Positions 1 to 8,996 are shown, counted from the first letter of the stretch. The stretch: 32,172 nt of DNA from Clostridiales bacterium (GCA_012729975.1 JAAYBW010000077.1:1-32172), one strand, 5' to 3'. Numbers and translations are program-made. Notes: generated from the letters alone by a model not told the origin.

Positions 1-1
1 A

Positions 2-1078
2 TCAGATGATAAGGAGTTCTTTAGGAGTTACGGTAATATTTTCGCAGCCGTCTTCACGTACAATAACTACATCTTCAATTCTGACACCAAATCTGCCCGG
101 CAAATAAATTCCGGGTTCTGCGGATATAACTGCGCCTGAAGGCAGCGGATTTTCATTGGACGCGGACGCGTTTGGCTCTTCATGTATATCAAGGCCAAGA
201 CTATGGCCGAATCCGTGCCCGAAATAAGCGCCGTAACCGGCTGCGGATATTATGTCCCTTGCGGTCTTATCGACCTCGCATCCGGCGACGCCGGCTTTAA
301 CTGCGTTGATACCCGCAAGTTGTGCCTCAAGGACAACAGAATAAACCCGGCGCATTTCATCGGTTGCCTTTCCTATCGCAATCGTTCGGGTCATATCGGA
401 ACAATAACCTCCGAGTTTACATCCGAAGTCCATGGTTAAAAAATCGCCGTATTCGATCTTTTTATTGCCGGGTACACCGTGAGGCATACTGCTTTTATAT
501 CCACTGACAACAATGGGCTCAAACGAGATATTTTCAGCGCCGAGCTTTAGCATCCTGTAAGTAAGCTCCGCTGCAATATCACATTCGGTAATCCCCGGCC
601 TGATTATTTCCAGTACCCCTTCATAAGCCTTCTCAGCAAGCTTCTGAGCTCTTTTAAGCGAGTCTATCTCCCACTCGTCTTTGACAGCGCGAAGGCTTTT
701 AAGAATGCTTTGAGCCGGCACAAGCTCGACTTTCAGCTTCTCTGCGTATCGGAGGTATTGACTATAACTTTCCGACTCGTCCTCGAACCCCAGTTCTTTA
801 ATACCGTTTGTCTCAATAATTGTGTTGACTTTATCAATATATGATGACGAGACGTCCGTCATCTCCACAATAGCGTCTTCTACAGTATTTCTCGCTGCCT
901 CAATATACCGCGAATCAACAAAGAAATAAGAGTCCTTTTTTGTTATCAGAGCTAAACCGGCAGTAGAAGAAAAACCAATCGCATAACGCCTGTTTGTTTC
1001 ATTTGTAAGCATTATAGCGTCAAGACCGCGGTCGGAAAGAGCGTTCTTTATTTTTGTAATATTGTTCATGATATCCAC
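2..1078 (-). CDS. M24 family metallopeptidase, Xaa-Pro aminopeptidase/dipeptidase-like
   Basis: 358-aa ORF with M24 pita-bread motifs (MPHGVPGNKKIEYGDFLTMDFGCKLGGYCSDMTRT, GHGFGHSLGLDIHEEP, AEPGIYLPGRFGVRIEDVV). Complete: the stop is at 2-4. Confidence 0.93.
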   Translation of the reverse strand: MDIMNNITKIKNALSDRGLDAIMLTNETNRRYAIGFSSTAGLALITKKDSYFFVDSRYIEAARNTVEDAIVEMTDVSSSYIDKVNTIIETNGIKELGFEDESESYSQYLRYAEKLKVELVPAQSILKSLRAVKDEWEIDSLKRAQKLAEKAYEGVLEIIRPGITECDIAAELTYRMLKLGAENISFEPIVVSGYKSSMPHGVPGNKKIEYGDFLTMDFGCKLGGYCSDMTRTIAIGKATDEMRRVYSVVLEAQLAGINAVKAGVAGCEVDKTARDIISAAGYGAYFGHGFGHSLGLDIHEEPNASASNENPLPSGAVISAEPGIYLPGRFGVRIEDVVIVREDGCENITVTPKELLII

Positions 1079-1140
1079 CTAAATAAACTTATTGGAAATA
1101 CCGTAGAATTTATCTGAACATAAAAGATTTCAGCAGGAGA

Positions 1141-1169
1141 AGTATAGCATATTGCGGCAAGCATGTCCA
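1141..1169 (-). promoter_or_regulatory. sigma-A-like promoter of the M24 peptidase gene (TGGACA-N17-TATACT)
   Basis: On the minus strand, -35 TGGACA (1164-1169) and -10 TATACT (1141-1146) with a 17-nt spacer, upstream of the ORF start at 1078 and downstream of the rpsU terminator. Confidence 0.65.
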
Positions 1170-1280
1170 TATAAGGAGTTCTTTAATGAAAATCTATCAT
1201 TCCGGTAAGAAGTGTGAAAAGTGAATTCGGTCGATATATACTAGCTGCCCGGCCGGACAGTGCGGATCAAAGATTGAATG

Positions 1281-1310
1281 TTAAAATCCGGACTGCTTGT
1301 GCAGCCCGGA
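1281..1310 (-). terminator. Rho-independent terminator downstream of rpsU
   Basis: Minus strand TCCGGGCTGC-ACAA-GCAGTCCGGA (10-bp stem with one G.U) followed by TTTTAACATT, 11 nt after the rpsU stop. Confidence 0.85.
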
Positions 1311-1321
1311 TCAAGAGATCA

Positions 1322-1504
1322 TTAATATCTTTTGTTTTTGTTCTTTCTTGCAGCTTCTGACTTTTTGCGGCGCTTCACGCTGGGGCTCTGGTAATATTCT
1401 TTCTTCCTGAGATCAGAAAGGACGCCCGCTTTTGCGCAATTCCTTTTGAATCTTTTAAGCGCGCTGTCCAGAGACTCGTTTTCCTTGATTCTGACTTCCG
1501 ACAT
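1322..1504 (-). CDS. rpsU: 30S ribosomal protein S21
   Basis: 60 aa, typical S21 sequence ([54 protein letters not shown]). Strong RBS AGGAGGGAGGG upstream. Confidence 0.96.
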   Translation of the reverse strand: MSEVRIKENESLDSALKRFKRNCAKAGVLSDLRKKEYYQSPSVKRRKKSEAARKNKNKRY

Positions 1505-1565
1505 TTATTTCCCTCCCTCCTGCGTCCACCTGGACGAATAGGGCCCTGCAAACTGTATCGCGTGT

Positions 1566-1594
1566 ATTATAAACTGCACGGCTTTAAATGTCAA
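1566..1594 (-). promoter_or_regulatory. Exact-consensus sigma-A promoter for rpsU (TTGACA-N17-TATAAT)
   Basis: Minus strand TTGACA TTTAAAGCCGTGCAGTT TATAAT. The -35 begins 1 nt after the leuS stop codon. Confidence 0.88.
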
Positions 1595-1595
1595 G

Positions 1596-4004
1596 TTATT
1601 TCGGCTTAACGATAAGGTTGACAAGCCTGCCTTTTACGCTGATTGTTTTAATCAAATTAAAACTCTCAAGCACCTTCCGGATTTTATCGTCTCGTAAAGT
1701 CGCATCCAACATAGTATCATCATCCGCATCTGATGGAACGGTTACAGTCGTTCTGAGTTTTCCGTTGACCTGTACTGCAATTTGCTTTTCCATTTCATGC
1801 ATCCGCTTCTCATCGTATGAAGGCCAGTCAGCCTGACAGCAAAGACCCTGAAATGAATTCATTTCCCAGAGTTCCTCGCATATGTGAGGAGCGAAGGGTG
1901 AAAGAATTGTTAAAAGCGTTTTAACTTCAGCCTTGTTTGCACCGGTTTCGGATAATTCGTTTACCAGAGTCATCATAGCTGCAATAGCAGTATTGAACTT
2001 AATATTTTCTATGTCATCCCCGACCTTTTTTATTGTTCTGTTCATTATCGGATCGTGTTCCGCCGAGTAAGATTTTCCATGCGAAGGAGCTTCACAAAGA
2101 TTCCAGACCTTATCAAGAAATCGCTTACAGCCTTTAACTGCGGTATCAGACCATGGTGCGGCCTTTTCAAAGTCACCTATGAACATGATATAAAGTCTGA
2201 GAGTATCGGCTCCATACTCATTAACCACATCGTTGGGATTTACAACGTTTCCTCTGGATTTGGACATCTTTTCACCGGTGTTTCCGAGTATCATACCGTG
2301 GCTTGTCCTCTTCGCATAAGGCTCCGGAAACGGAACGACTCCGATATCATATAGAAACTTATGCCAAAAGCGTGAATAAAGAAGATGCAAAGTTGTGTGT
2401 TCCATTCCCCCGTTATACCAATCCACCATTCCCCAGTAATCGGCTGCTTCTCTTGATACGGGAGCTTTCGTGTTATCAGGATCCATGTATCGGAGAAAAT
2501 ACCAGCTCGAACCGGCCCACTGAGGCATTGTGTCCGTTTCGCGTTTTGCAGCTCCGCCGCAATTCGGACATACTGCTGATACCCAATCAGTTATAAGGGA
2601 AAGAGGAGATTCGCCGTCTTCAGTCGTTTCATAGCTTTCCACATCCGGAAGTAAAACCGGTAGCTGCTCTTCAGGTATTGGAACCCAGCCGCATTTTTCG
2701 CAAAAAACAAGCGGTATCGGTTCTCCCCAATAACGCTGGCGGGAAAAAACCCAGTCACGAAGTTTGAAGTTTACCTTAGGGTCTCCGAGTCCTCTTGCTT
2801 TAAGCCATTCAACTATTTTAAGCTTTGCCTGATCAACAGACAGCCCGTCGAGGAATCCCGAATTAACCATCGTGCCCGTGTCGCAATCTGTGTATGCCGC
2901 CTCGTTAACATTACCTCCCGAAACAACCTCAAGTATCGGCAGGTTGAAAGCTCTTGCGAATTCCCAGTCTCTCTCATCGTGTCCGGGAACAGCCATAATG
3001 CATCCTGTGCCATAACTTGCGAGCACATAATCGGATATATATATCGGTATCTGTCCGCCGGTTACCGGGTTAACTGCCATAACCCCTTCAAGGCAAACGC
3101 CTGTCTTCTCCTTTACAAGTTCGGTTCGTTCAAAATCCGATTTTTTAGAAGCGTCCTCTTTGTAAAGTATAATCTTATCTTGGTTCTTATAGAGCGGCAT
3201 CCATTTTTCAACTAATTTATGCTCGGGAGACATGACCATATATGTTGCCCCGAAAAGTGTGTCGGGCCTTGTTGTAAATACTTTAATGATGTCTCCGGCA
3301 GTTGTTGCGAAATTAACTTCGGCACCTTCGCTTCGGCCTATCCAATTCTTCTGCTGGATTTTAATGCGTTCGACATAGTCGAGTCCCTCGAGATCATCTA
3401 TTAAACGTTGGGCGTAATCTGTTATTCGGAGCATCCACTGACTTTTCTCCCTCCGGATAACCTGAGCTCCGCAGCGTTCGCATACTCCCCCGACTACCTC
3501 TTCGTTAGCCAGAACGCATTTGCATGAAGTGCACCAGTTCACCGGTATCTTTGATTTATAGGCAAGACCGTTTTTAAAAAGTTTCAAAAATATCCATTGT
3601 GTCCATTTATAGTAATCCGGATCTGTCGTATCTACTGTCCTGCTCCAGTCAAAGCTGAAACCAAGCATCTTGAGCTGTTCGGTGAAACGCTTAATATTCT
3701 GTTTTGTAACTATTTTCGGGTGGATATGATTTTTAATTGCGTAATTTTCCGTGGGGAGACCAAAAGCGTCGAAACCTATGGGGAAAAGAACGTTATATCC
3801 CTGCATCCTGCGTTTGCGTGCAATGATATCCATAGCCGTATAGGGACGAGGATGGCCAACGTGCAGCCCCTCGCCGGATGGATAAGGAAACTCAATAAGA
3901 GCGTAATACTTAGTCTTATTGCTGTCGTTTAAAGCCGAAAAGCACTTATTTTCATCCCAGATATTCTGCCATTTTCTCTCAATGGCGGTAAAGTCGTATT
4001 TCAT
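1596..4004 (-). CDS. leuS: Leucyl-tRNA synthetase
   Basis: 802 aa; HVGHPRPYTAMD (HIGH-type) and KMSKSRGN signatures, CTSCKC...CERCG zinc knuckle, editing-domain sequence present. Confidence 0.97.
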   Translation of the reverse strand: MKYDFTAIERKWQNIWDENKCFSALNDSNKTKYYALIEFPYPSGEGLHVGHPRPYTAMDIIARKRRMQGYNVLFPIGFDAFGLPTENYAIKNHIHPKIVTKQNIKRFTEQLKMLGFSFDWSRTVDTTDPDYYKWTQWIFLKLFKNGLAYKSKIPVNWCTSCKCVLANEEVVGGVCERCGAQVIRREKSQWMLRITDYAQRLIDDLEGLDYVERIKIQQKNWIGRSEGAEVNFATTAGDIIKVFTTRPDTLFGATYMVMSPEHKLVEKWMPLYKNQDKIILYKEDASKKSDFERTELVKEKTGVCLEGVMAVNPVTGGQIPIYISDYVLASYGTGCIMAVPGHDERDWEFARAFNLPILEVVSGGNVNEAAYTDCDTGTMVNSGFLDGLSVDQAKLKIVEWLKARGLGDPKVNFKLRDWVFSRQRYWGEPIPLVFCEKCGWVPIPEEQLPVLLPDVESYETTEDGESPLSLITDWVSAVCPNCGGAAKRETDTMPQWAGSSWYFLRYMDPDNTKAPVSREAADYWGMVDWYNGGMEHTTLHLLYSRFWHKFLYDIGVVPFPEPYAKRTSHGMILGNTGEKMSKSRGNVVNPNDVVNEYGADTLRLYIMFIGDFEKAAPWSDTAVKGCKRFLDKVWNLCEAPSHGKSYSAEHDPIMNRTIKKVGDDIENIKFNTAIAAMMTLVNELSETGANKAEVKTLLTILSPFAPHICEELWEMNSFQGLCCQADWPSYDEKRMHEMEKQIAVQVNGKLRTTVTVPSDADDDTMLDATLRDDKIRKVLESFNLIKTISVKGRLVNLIVKPK

Positions 4005-4016
4005 ATGGTCACATCC

Positions 4017-4379
4017 TCAGTCTTGCGTTAACAAAGAGGCGATGTCAACTTCTGCAGCATCGCTCCAGAGCCCTTCGATATCATAAAACTTTCGTATATC
4101 ATTAAGGAATAGGTGTATTATTACACTTCCGAAGTCCATAAGAACCCAACCGCCGCCGCGATAGCCCTCGATGCGTGGGACCGGTTCGCCGGCCTCGGTC
4201 AAAATCTTGCTTGCCTCGTCTGACAGCGTTCGTATATGGGGCGTGGAGGTAGCTGTGCAAATAATAAAATAGTCTGCCAGGATAGTCAAAGCCGAGGTCC
4301 GTAGAACTTTTATATTTCTGGCTTTTTTTGAGTCCAGAGCTTTAATCGCAAGTTCCATGACCTGGCGAGAATTCAACAT
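4017..4379 (-). CDS. rsfS: Ribosome silencing factor RsfS (Iojap/RsfA family)
   Basis: 120 aa; ADYFIICTATSTPHIRTLSDE, EGYRGGGWVLMDFGSVIIHLFLNDIRKFYDIEGLWSDA are family-typical. Lies downstream of nadD/yqeK. Confidence 0.95.
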   Translation of the reverse strand: MLNSRQVMELAIKALDSKKARNIKVLRTSALTILADYFIICTATSTPHIRTLSDEASKILTEAGEPVPRIEGYRGGGWVLMDFGSVIIHLFLNDIRKFYDIEGLWSDAAEVDIASLLTQD

Positions 4380-4412
4380 GTAAAATCACCTTTCTTGATG
4401 TCAGTTATCACC

Positions 4413-6020
4413 CTAAGCGTTGTCTGCCGGAGGATCGGTATATACCGGAGGATCGGTCTGTGCCGGTATATCGGTATCAGCTGGTATTTCGGATTCGCCC
4501 GGGTAGGACGTATCGGTTGAAGAGTCAGTTTCAGAAGGTGTTTCGGATGAGTTTGGTTCATTAGTCTGTCCGGTACCGTCCGTTTGTTGGGGAACATCGG
4601 TTTTCTCAGAGCCGTCGGTATTGTTTTGCCCGGAAGTCGAGGATGCGTTCGCGTTTAGTTCATTATAGTTCAGGAATGAATCGTAACCGCCTGAAATCTC
4701 ACCACTGGTCGAATATAGATTTCCGTTTGAGTCTTTTGTCAGAATATTAAGATTTGCGGCGGTTATCTCGGTTTTATACGGGTTAATTGTTTCATTTATC
4801 ATTCTGACCCATTCATCGACCAGAATAGTGCAGTATGAGCCGCCGCGGACGCTGTCGTTATAATTTTCAGGTACGGTGAAGAAACTTATGTCATCGGATT
4901 CAAGCTTTAAGAACTGGTCGCCATACCAAACGATATTGCCTACGGTCAGGTCGGTTTTTACATATTGTTTGAATATCTCGGCAAACTCGCGTACCTTGTC
5001 GTAATTTCCCAGTGAGAGAGCTTGTTCCGCGCATGTTTTAATGAATGCCTGCTGATTGTTGATTCTCACTATGTCGCCGTAGTTGGTACCGTCGTTATTC
5101 TGTCTCCAACGCATTAAACCTACTGCCTGAGTTCCGTTTAGGTATTGATTTCCTTTTGAAAGATGTATATGCAAATTCGCTTTCGGATCATCATAATCCA
5201 TGTTATAGGGAACATAGAAATTTACTCCGCCTATCAGATCTACCGTAGCAGTAAAGGCCTCCAGATCTACAACTATATAACTGTCAACAGTGAACCCCGT
5301 AAGATCCCTTATACCTCTTTTGAGAGCTTCCTCGGCGGTGTCACCCATATCGTAATCATCGCCGAAAGCATATATTGAATTGACTTTCTTGTTGCCCCAC
5401 GGGACATTTACCAGAGTATCGCGGGGAATACTTACGAAATTTAACTTAGAATTCACGGTATCAAGCATACCGATTATCATTGTGTCTGAGTTGCCGTTGC
5501 CCTGATCCATTCCGATAAGGATAAATGTATAAACGCCTTCTTTTCTCGCGGATACTGGTTCCGGTGATAATGATGGCGACGGCGATAATGAAGCGGATTC
5601 AGAAGGAAGTGCGGTATTTTGGCCCGGTTTCGAGCTTGAAGCGGGCTTGGGTGTGGCTATGCCGCCCTGATTGATTTCGGGGGCTTTAACAAAGGCTTTA
5701 ACAAAAACAACCGCGCCTATAACGATTACTATAAGGACGGAGAGAAGCACTATACGCCTTATCATTTTCTTCTTCTGATAGGCTGCGATCATCTTGTCTA
5801 TTTCAGCTAATTCCTCGGGAGTACGTTGGGTTTCCGCCTCCTCGGGATTATCATCATATATCACGGTTTTAACCGGGACGGGAGCTTTATCCGTATAGTG
5901 ATTTTGATGAACATCTTTTTCTTTTGTGCTAAACAAATCTTCACTGCTGTTTTTAGTCCCGGTCCGCGATTTTATATGTGTGCGTGTTCGCTTCTTTTTA
6001 CTGTTGCCAAACAATTTCAT
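4413..6020 (-). CDS. LCP (LytR-CpsA-Psr) family protein with an extended S/T/P/D-rich C-terminal tail
   Basis: 535 aa; N-terminal cytoplasmic segment, TM (IVLLSVLIVIVIGAVVFVKAF), LCP core (LIGMDQGNGNSDTMIIGMLDTVNSKLNFVSIPRDTLVNVP, KVNSIYAFG, GLMRWRQNNDGTNYGDIVRINNQQAF). Start overlaps the nadD/yqeK stop. Confidence 0.93.
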   Translation of the reverse strand: MKLFGNSKKKRTRTHIKSRTGTKNSSEDLFSTKEKDVHQNHYTDKAPVPVKTVIYDDNPEEAETQRTPEELAEIDKMIAAYQKKKMIRRIVLLSVLIVIVIGAVVFVKAFVKAPEINQGGIATPKPASSSKPGQNTALPSESASLSPSPSLSPEPVSARKEGVYTFILIGMDQGNGNSDTMIIGMLDTVNSKLNFVSIPRDTLVNVPWGNKKVNSIYAFGDDYDMGDTAEEALKRGIRDLTGFTVDSYIVVDLEAFTATVDLIGGVNFYVPYNMDYDDPKANLHIHLSKGNQYLNGTQAVGLMRWRQNNDGTNYGDIVRINNQQAFIKTCAEQALSLGNYDKVREFAEIFKQYVKTDLTVGNIVWYGDQFLKLESDDISFFTVPENYNDSVRGGSYCTILVDEWVRMINETINPYKTEITAANLNILTKDSNGNLYSTSGEISGGYDSFLNYNELNANASSTSGQNNTDGSEKTDVPQQTDGTGQTNEPNSSETPSETDSSTDTSYPGESEIPADTDIPAQTDPPVYTDPPADNA

Positions 6021-7189
6021 AATACATGTCCTCTTCTCAGGTCGGCAAGTGCATCCTCTGTACGTTTATCAGGCTCAATACCCCTTTTTTTAATCTCAGA
6101 CAAGGTATTTTCAAGAGCTTGAATCATCGCTGCGTCCAAATCGTAGAAAGCCAGGTCACGAACGGTTTGAACTCCGGGAAATTGCCTTGCCGGTTCTATA
6201 TAGTCAGCAATGTATATGACCTTTTCAAGAACTTTCATGCCGGCTCTGCCTGTGGTGTGATATCTGATGGCGTCTGCGATTTCGTTTGAAACTCCGAATC
6301 GTGAAGCGGCTATACATGCTGCGGTCTCGGAGTGAAGCAGTACATTCTCCGTCATTTTCGAAATATTCGACATTGTACCATACTTTTTCAGTATATTCAA
6401 CTGCTCCGAACGACCGCGGCGCTTTGTGCAATCGTGAAGAATAGCCGCCGTTCTTGCGTCTTCCTCGGATACACCCCAGCGTACAGCGAGCTCCGCTGCA
6501 GTATTCTCTGTGCCGCGGACATGGGCACGTCTGTCCGGTTCCATCATCATATCAACTTTACGCCGAAGCCAATCAAAGTCCGGCAGAGCTCCGTACAATC
6601 TGTTTTTTATAATATAGGAATAAACAATATCAGACAGATATTCTCTGCCCTTTCTCTGCGCAAGAAGCATTCTGATACTGGTGGAAGATATCACCAGCGG
6701 CTGTTCATTTATAATGCGTACATTGGCACCTTCAGACTGAAGCTTTTCCGCATAAGTTAAAATCTCTTTTAAATCATCAGTCCGGGGGAAAACGGCAAGA
6801 GAGGTATTCTTCAGCAGCCAATCTGCTCTGTACCAATTGGGAAAATATAAAAACATGTCGCTTCCCATCAGAATCCACAGCTCACAGCCGGGGTAAATAC
6901 TCATGAGTTCCCTAACGGTATCGTAGGTATAGCTTACCTGGTTTCGCTTTATTTCATAGTCCATGACTGCCGCGCCTTTAATATGACATGTTGCTAACCG
7001 CACTAATTCCAAACGGGTCTCCGACGCTGGAGAATCATTGGCGATGTCTTTATGCGGCGGTTTGCCTGTGGGCATGAATATAAGCATGTCAAGCCCAAGC
7101 TGACGCGCGGCTTCCGCGGCTGAGCGCGTGTGCCCGAGATGAGGCGGGTTAAAACTTCCTCCGAATAATCCTACCCTTTTCATCGTCAA
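6017..7189 (-). CDS. nadD: Fused nicotinate-nucleotide adenylyltransferase (NadD) - YqeK HD-domain Ap4A hydrolase
   Basis: 390 aa; N-terminal NadD (GLFGGSFNPPHLGH, ISSTSIRMLL, up to about aa 200), then a YqeK-type HD domain (AILHDCTKRRG, LLHSETAA, IADYIEPARQFPGV) in the same frame. The start may be TTG at 7189 or ATG at 7183. Confidence 0.92.
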   Translation of the reverse strand: MTMKRVGLFGGSFNPPHLGHTRSAAEAARQLGLDMLIFMPTGKPPHKDIANDSPASETRLELVRLATCHIKGAAVMDYEIKRNQVSYTYDTVRELMSIYPGCELWILMGSDMFLYFPNWYRADWLLKNTSLAVFPRTDDLKEILTYAEKLQSEGANVRIINEQPLVISSTSIRMLLAQRKGREYLSDIVYSYIIKNRLYGALPDFDWLRRKVDMMMEPDRRAHVRGTENTAAELAVRWGVSEEDARTAAILHDCTKRRGRSEQLNILKKYGTMSNISKMTENVLLHSETAACIAASRFGVSNEIADAIRYHTTGRAGMKVLEKVIYIADYIEPARQFPGVQTVRDLAFYDLDAAMIQALENTLSEIKKRGIEPDKRTEDALADLRRGHVL

Positions 7190-7476
7190 AGTTTAATTCC
7201 GTCTTTTTTCTCGGGATTATGCAGATATAGTACAAATCTGCTTCCGATTACCTGAACCTGCTCTGCGCCGGTCTTCAATGAAAGCTCATTACAAGCTTCA
7301 CGAGCCGACAGCAATGAGTTTTCAAGTACGCGGCATTTAATCAGTTCTCTGGCTTTCAGCGCATCCGCTGCCTGATGTACGACATTATCCGTAATTCCAC
7401 CCTTGCCTATAAAGACGATGGTTTCTTCACCGTTTGCCAATGCGCGCAGCGCGGCTCTATGTTTACTGTTGAGCAT
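7186..7476 (-). CDS. yhbY: YhbY/CRS1-CRM domain RNA-binding protein
   Basis: 96 aa; LNSKHRAALRALANGEETIVFIGKGGITDNVVHQAADALKARELIKCRVLEN is CRM/YhbY-typical. Confidence 0.94.
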   Translation of the reverse strand: MLNSKHRAALRALANGEETIVFIGKGGITDNVVHQAADALKARELIKCRVLENSLLSAREACNELSLKTGAEQVQVIGSRFVLYLHNPEKKDGIKL

Positions 7477-8080
7477 AAGTATTCTCCTTCATCCGCAGTT
7501 CGAGCTTTTTTTTGAACTCATTAACAGCCATTGCACGGTGTGATATTCTGTTTTTAATTTCGAATGGCATTTGTGCAAAGGTTAAATTAAAGCCGTCCGG
7601 CACAAAGACAGGATCGTATCCGAATCCGCAATCACCTATCGGGTGGCGTGTAATGGTTCCCTCGCAGACACCTTCGGCTGTAATAATATCGCCTTCGGGA
7701 AAAACGCAGGCTATACAAGAGACGAATCTTGCACTTCTAAGTTCCGACTCATACATATTAGTAAGTAAAAAATTAACTCTATCGGTATCGCTTTTGTTTA
7801 AAATTCCGCCGTATCTTGCGCTGTTTATACCCGGCTCGCCGCCCAGCGAGTCCACAACCAGACCGGAATCATCAGCTATCGCCGGGAGTCCCGAGGATTC
7901 CATCGCACAGCGTGCCTTTATTATTGCGTTTTCTTTAAATGTAGTTCCCGTTTCATCGGGTTCGGAATTTATTCCTGCATCTTTCAATGAAACAAGGCAT
8001 ATCTCTAATGATTTCAGAATAGCCCTCATTTCGGCGAGCTTCCCCGCGTTGTTAGTTGCAATCACGAAGGTTCTAATCAC
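7463..8080 (-). CDS. rdgB: XTP/dITP diphosphatase (RdgB/HAM1 family)
   Basis: 205 aa; IATNNAGKLAEMRAIL, ADDSGLVVDSLGGEPGINSARYGG, GFGYDPVFVPDG motifs. Confidence 0.95.
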   Translation of the reverse strand: MIRTFVIATNNAGKLAEMRAILKSLEICLVSLKDAGINSEPDETGTTFKENAIIKARCAMESSGLPAIADDSGLVVDSLGGEPGINSARYGGILNKSDTDRVNFLLTNMYESELRSARFVSCIACVFPEGDIITAEGVCEGTITRHPIGDCGFGYDPVFVPDGFNLTFAQMPFEIKNRISHRAMAVNEFKKKLELRMKENTYAQQ

Positions 8081-8985
8081 TGTAACAGTGCCTCCACAAA
8101 GTCTGCCGCATTAAAAGGCAATAGATCATCAGCCTTTTCTCCTACTCCTACATATCTTACGGGAATTCCCAACTCATGTGTAACGGCGAAAACAATCCCG
8201 CCCCTGGCGGTACCATCCAGTTTTGTCAGAACGATGCCCGTTACGCCGCAGTATTCCTTAAACTGTCTGGCCTGTATGAGCCCGTTCTGCCCCGTTGTAG
8301 CGTCTATCACAAGTAAATTCTCCCGTTGGGCACCGGGCAGTTCTCTATCGATTATCCTGTTGATTTTAGCAAGCTCGTTCATAAGATTTGTTTTATTGTG
8401 CAGCCTGCCTGCCGTGTCACAAATTATTATGTCCGAACCTCGCGCTTTTGCGGCTGAAATGCCGTCGTATATAACCGCTCCGGGATCAGAGCCTTCCTCG
8501 TGCCGCACAATATCGGCTCCGGATCGTTGCGCCCATATAGTAAGCTGTTCCGCTGCGGCGGCACGAAAAGTATCACCGGCGCATAGAAGTACTTTTTTAC
8601 CTTCAGAACAGTAATGTGAAGCTAGTTTTCCTATTGTCGTCGTTTTTCCGACGCCGTTTACTCCGATAACAAGTATCACAGAAGGTTTTGTATCCGGTCT
8701 AGGTTGAACTTGCTCATAGCTCAACCCGGCGATGAGTATGGAGGCGAGTTCGTCTTTAAGCTGGGATCCGCCGCGCAAACCCTTTTCACGAACCTTTTTG
8801 CGCAGGGTTTCAACGGTATCGGCTGCGAGCTCAACGCCTACATCGGCCAGTATAAGAGTCTCTTCAAGTTCGTTAAAAAAGTCTTCATTTGCTCCGGTAA
8901 AAGAATCGAAAATGCTGTGCAGATGGACAGTAATATTTCCGCGTGTTTTAGATAGTCCTTGTTTTATCTTTTCAAAAAATCCCAT
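8077..8985 (-). CDS. ftsY: Signal recognition particle receptor FtsY
   Basis: 302 aa SRP GTPase; GVNGVGKTTTIGKLA, DTFRAAAAEQL, DTAGRLHNKTNLM, TKLDGTARGG; short N-terminus without a long acidic A domain. Confidence 0.96.
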   Translation of the reverse strand: MGFFEKIKQGLSKTRGNITVHLHSIFDSFTGANEDFFNELEETLILADVGVELAADTVETLRKKVREKGLRGGSQLKDELASILIAGLSYEQVQPRPDTKPSVILVIGVNGVGKTTTIGKLASHYCSEGKKVLLCAGDTFRAAAAEQLTIWAQRSGADIVRHEEGSDPGAVIYDGISAAKARGSDIIICDTAGRLHNKTNLMNELAKINRIIDRELPGAQRENLLVIDATTGQNGLIQARQFKEYCGVTGIVLTKLDGTARGGIVFAVTHELGIPVRYVGVGEKADDLLPFNAADFVEALLQ

Positions 8986-8996
8986 TGTAAGCGCTC

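Noticed and set aside
1186-1224. 12-codon plus-strand ORF MKIYHSGKKCEK after AAGGAG-N7-ATG
   Set aside because: Good RBS spacing, but too short, no promoter seen, and the RBS is part of the 15-nt repeat derived from antisense peptidase sequence.
4373-4597. 74-aa minus-strand ORF overlapping the LCP C-terminus
   Set aside because: Alternate-frame reading of the repetitive LCP tail DNA; Pro/Arg-rich artefact.
7512-8114. 200-aa plus-strand ORF
   Set aside because: Antisense to the clearly conserved rdgB gene; composition is typical of a shadow ORF and it has no family motifs.
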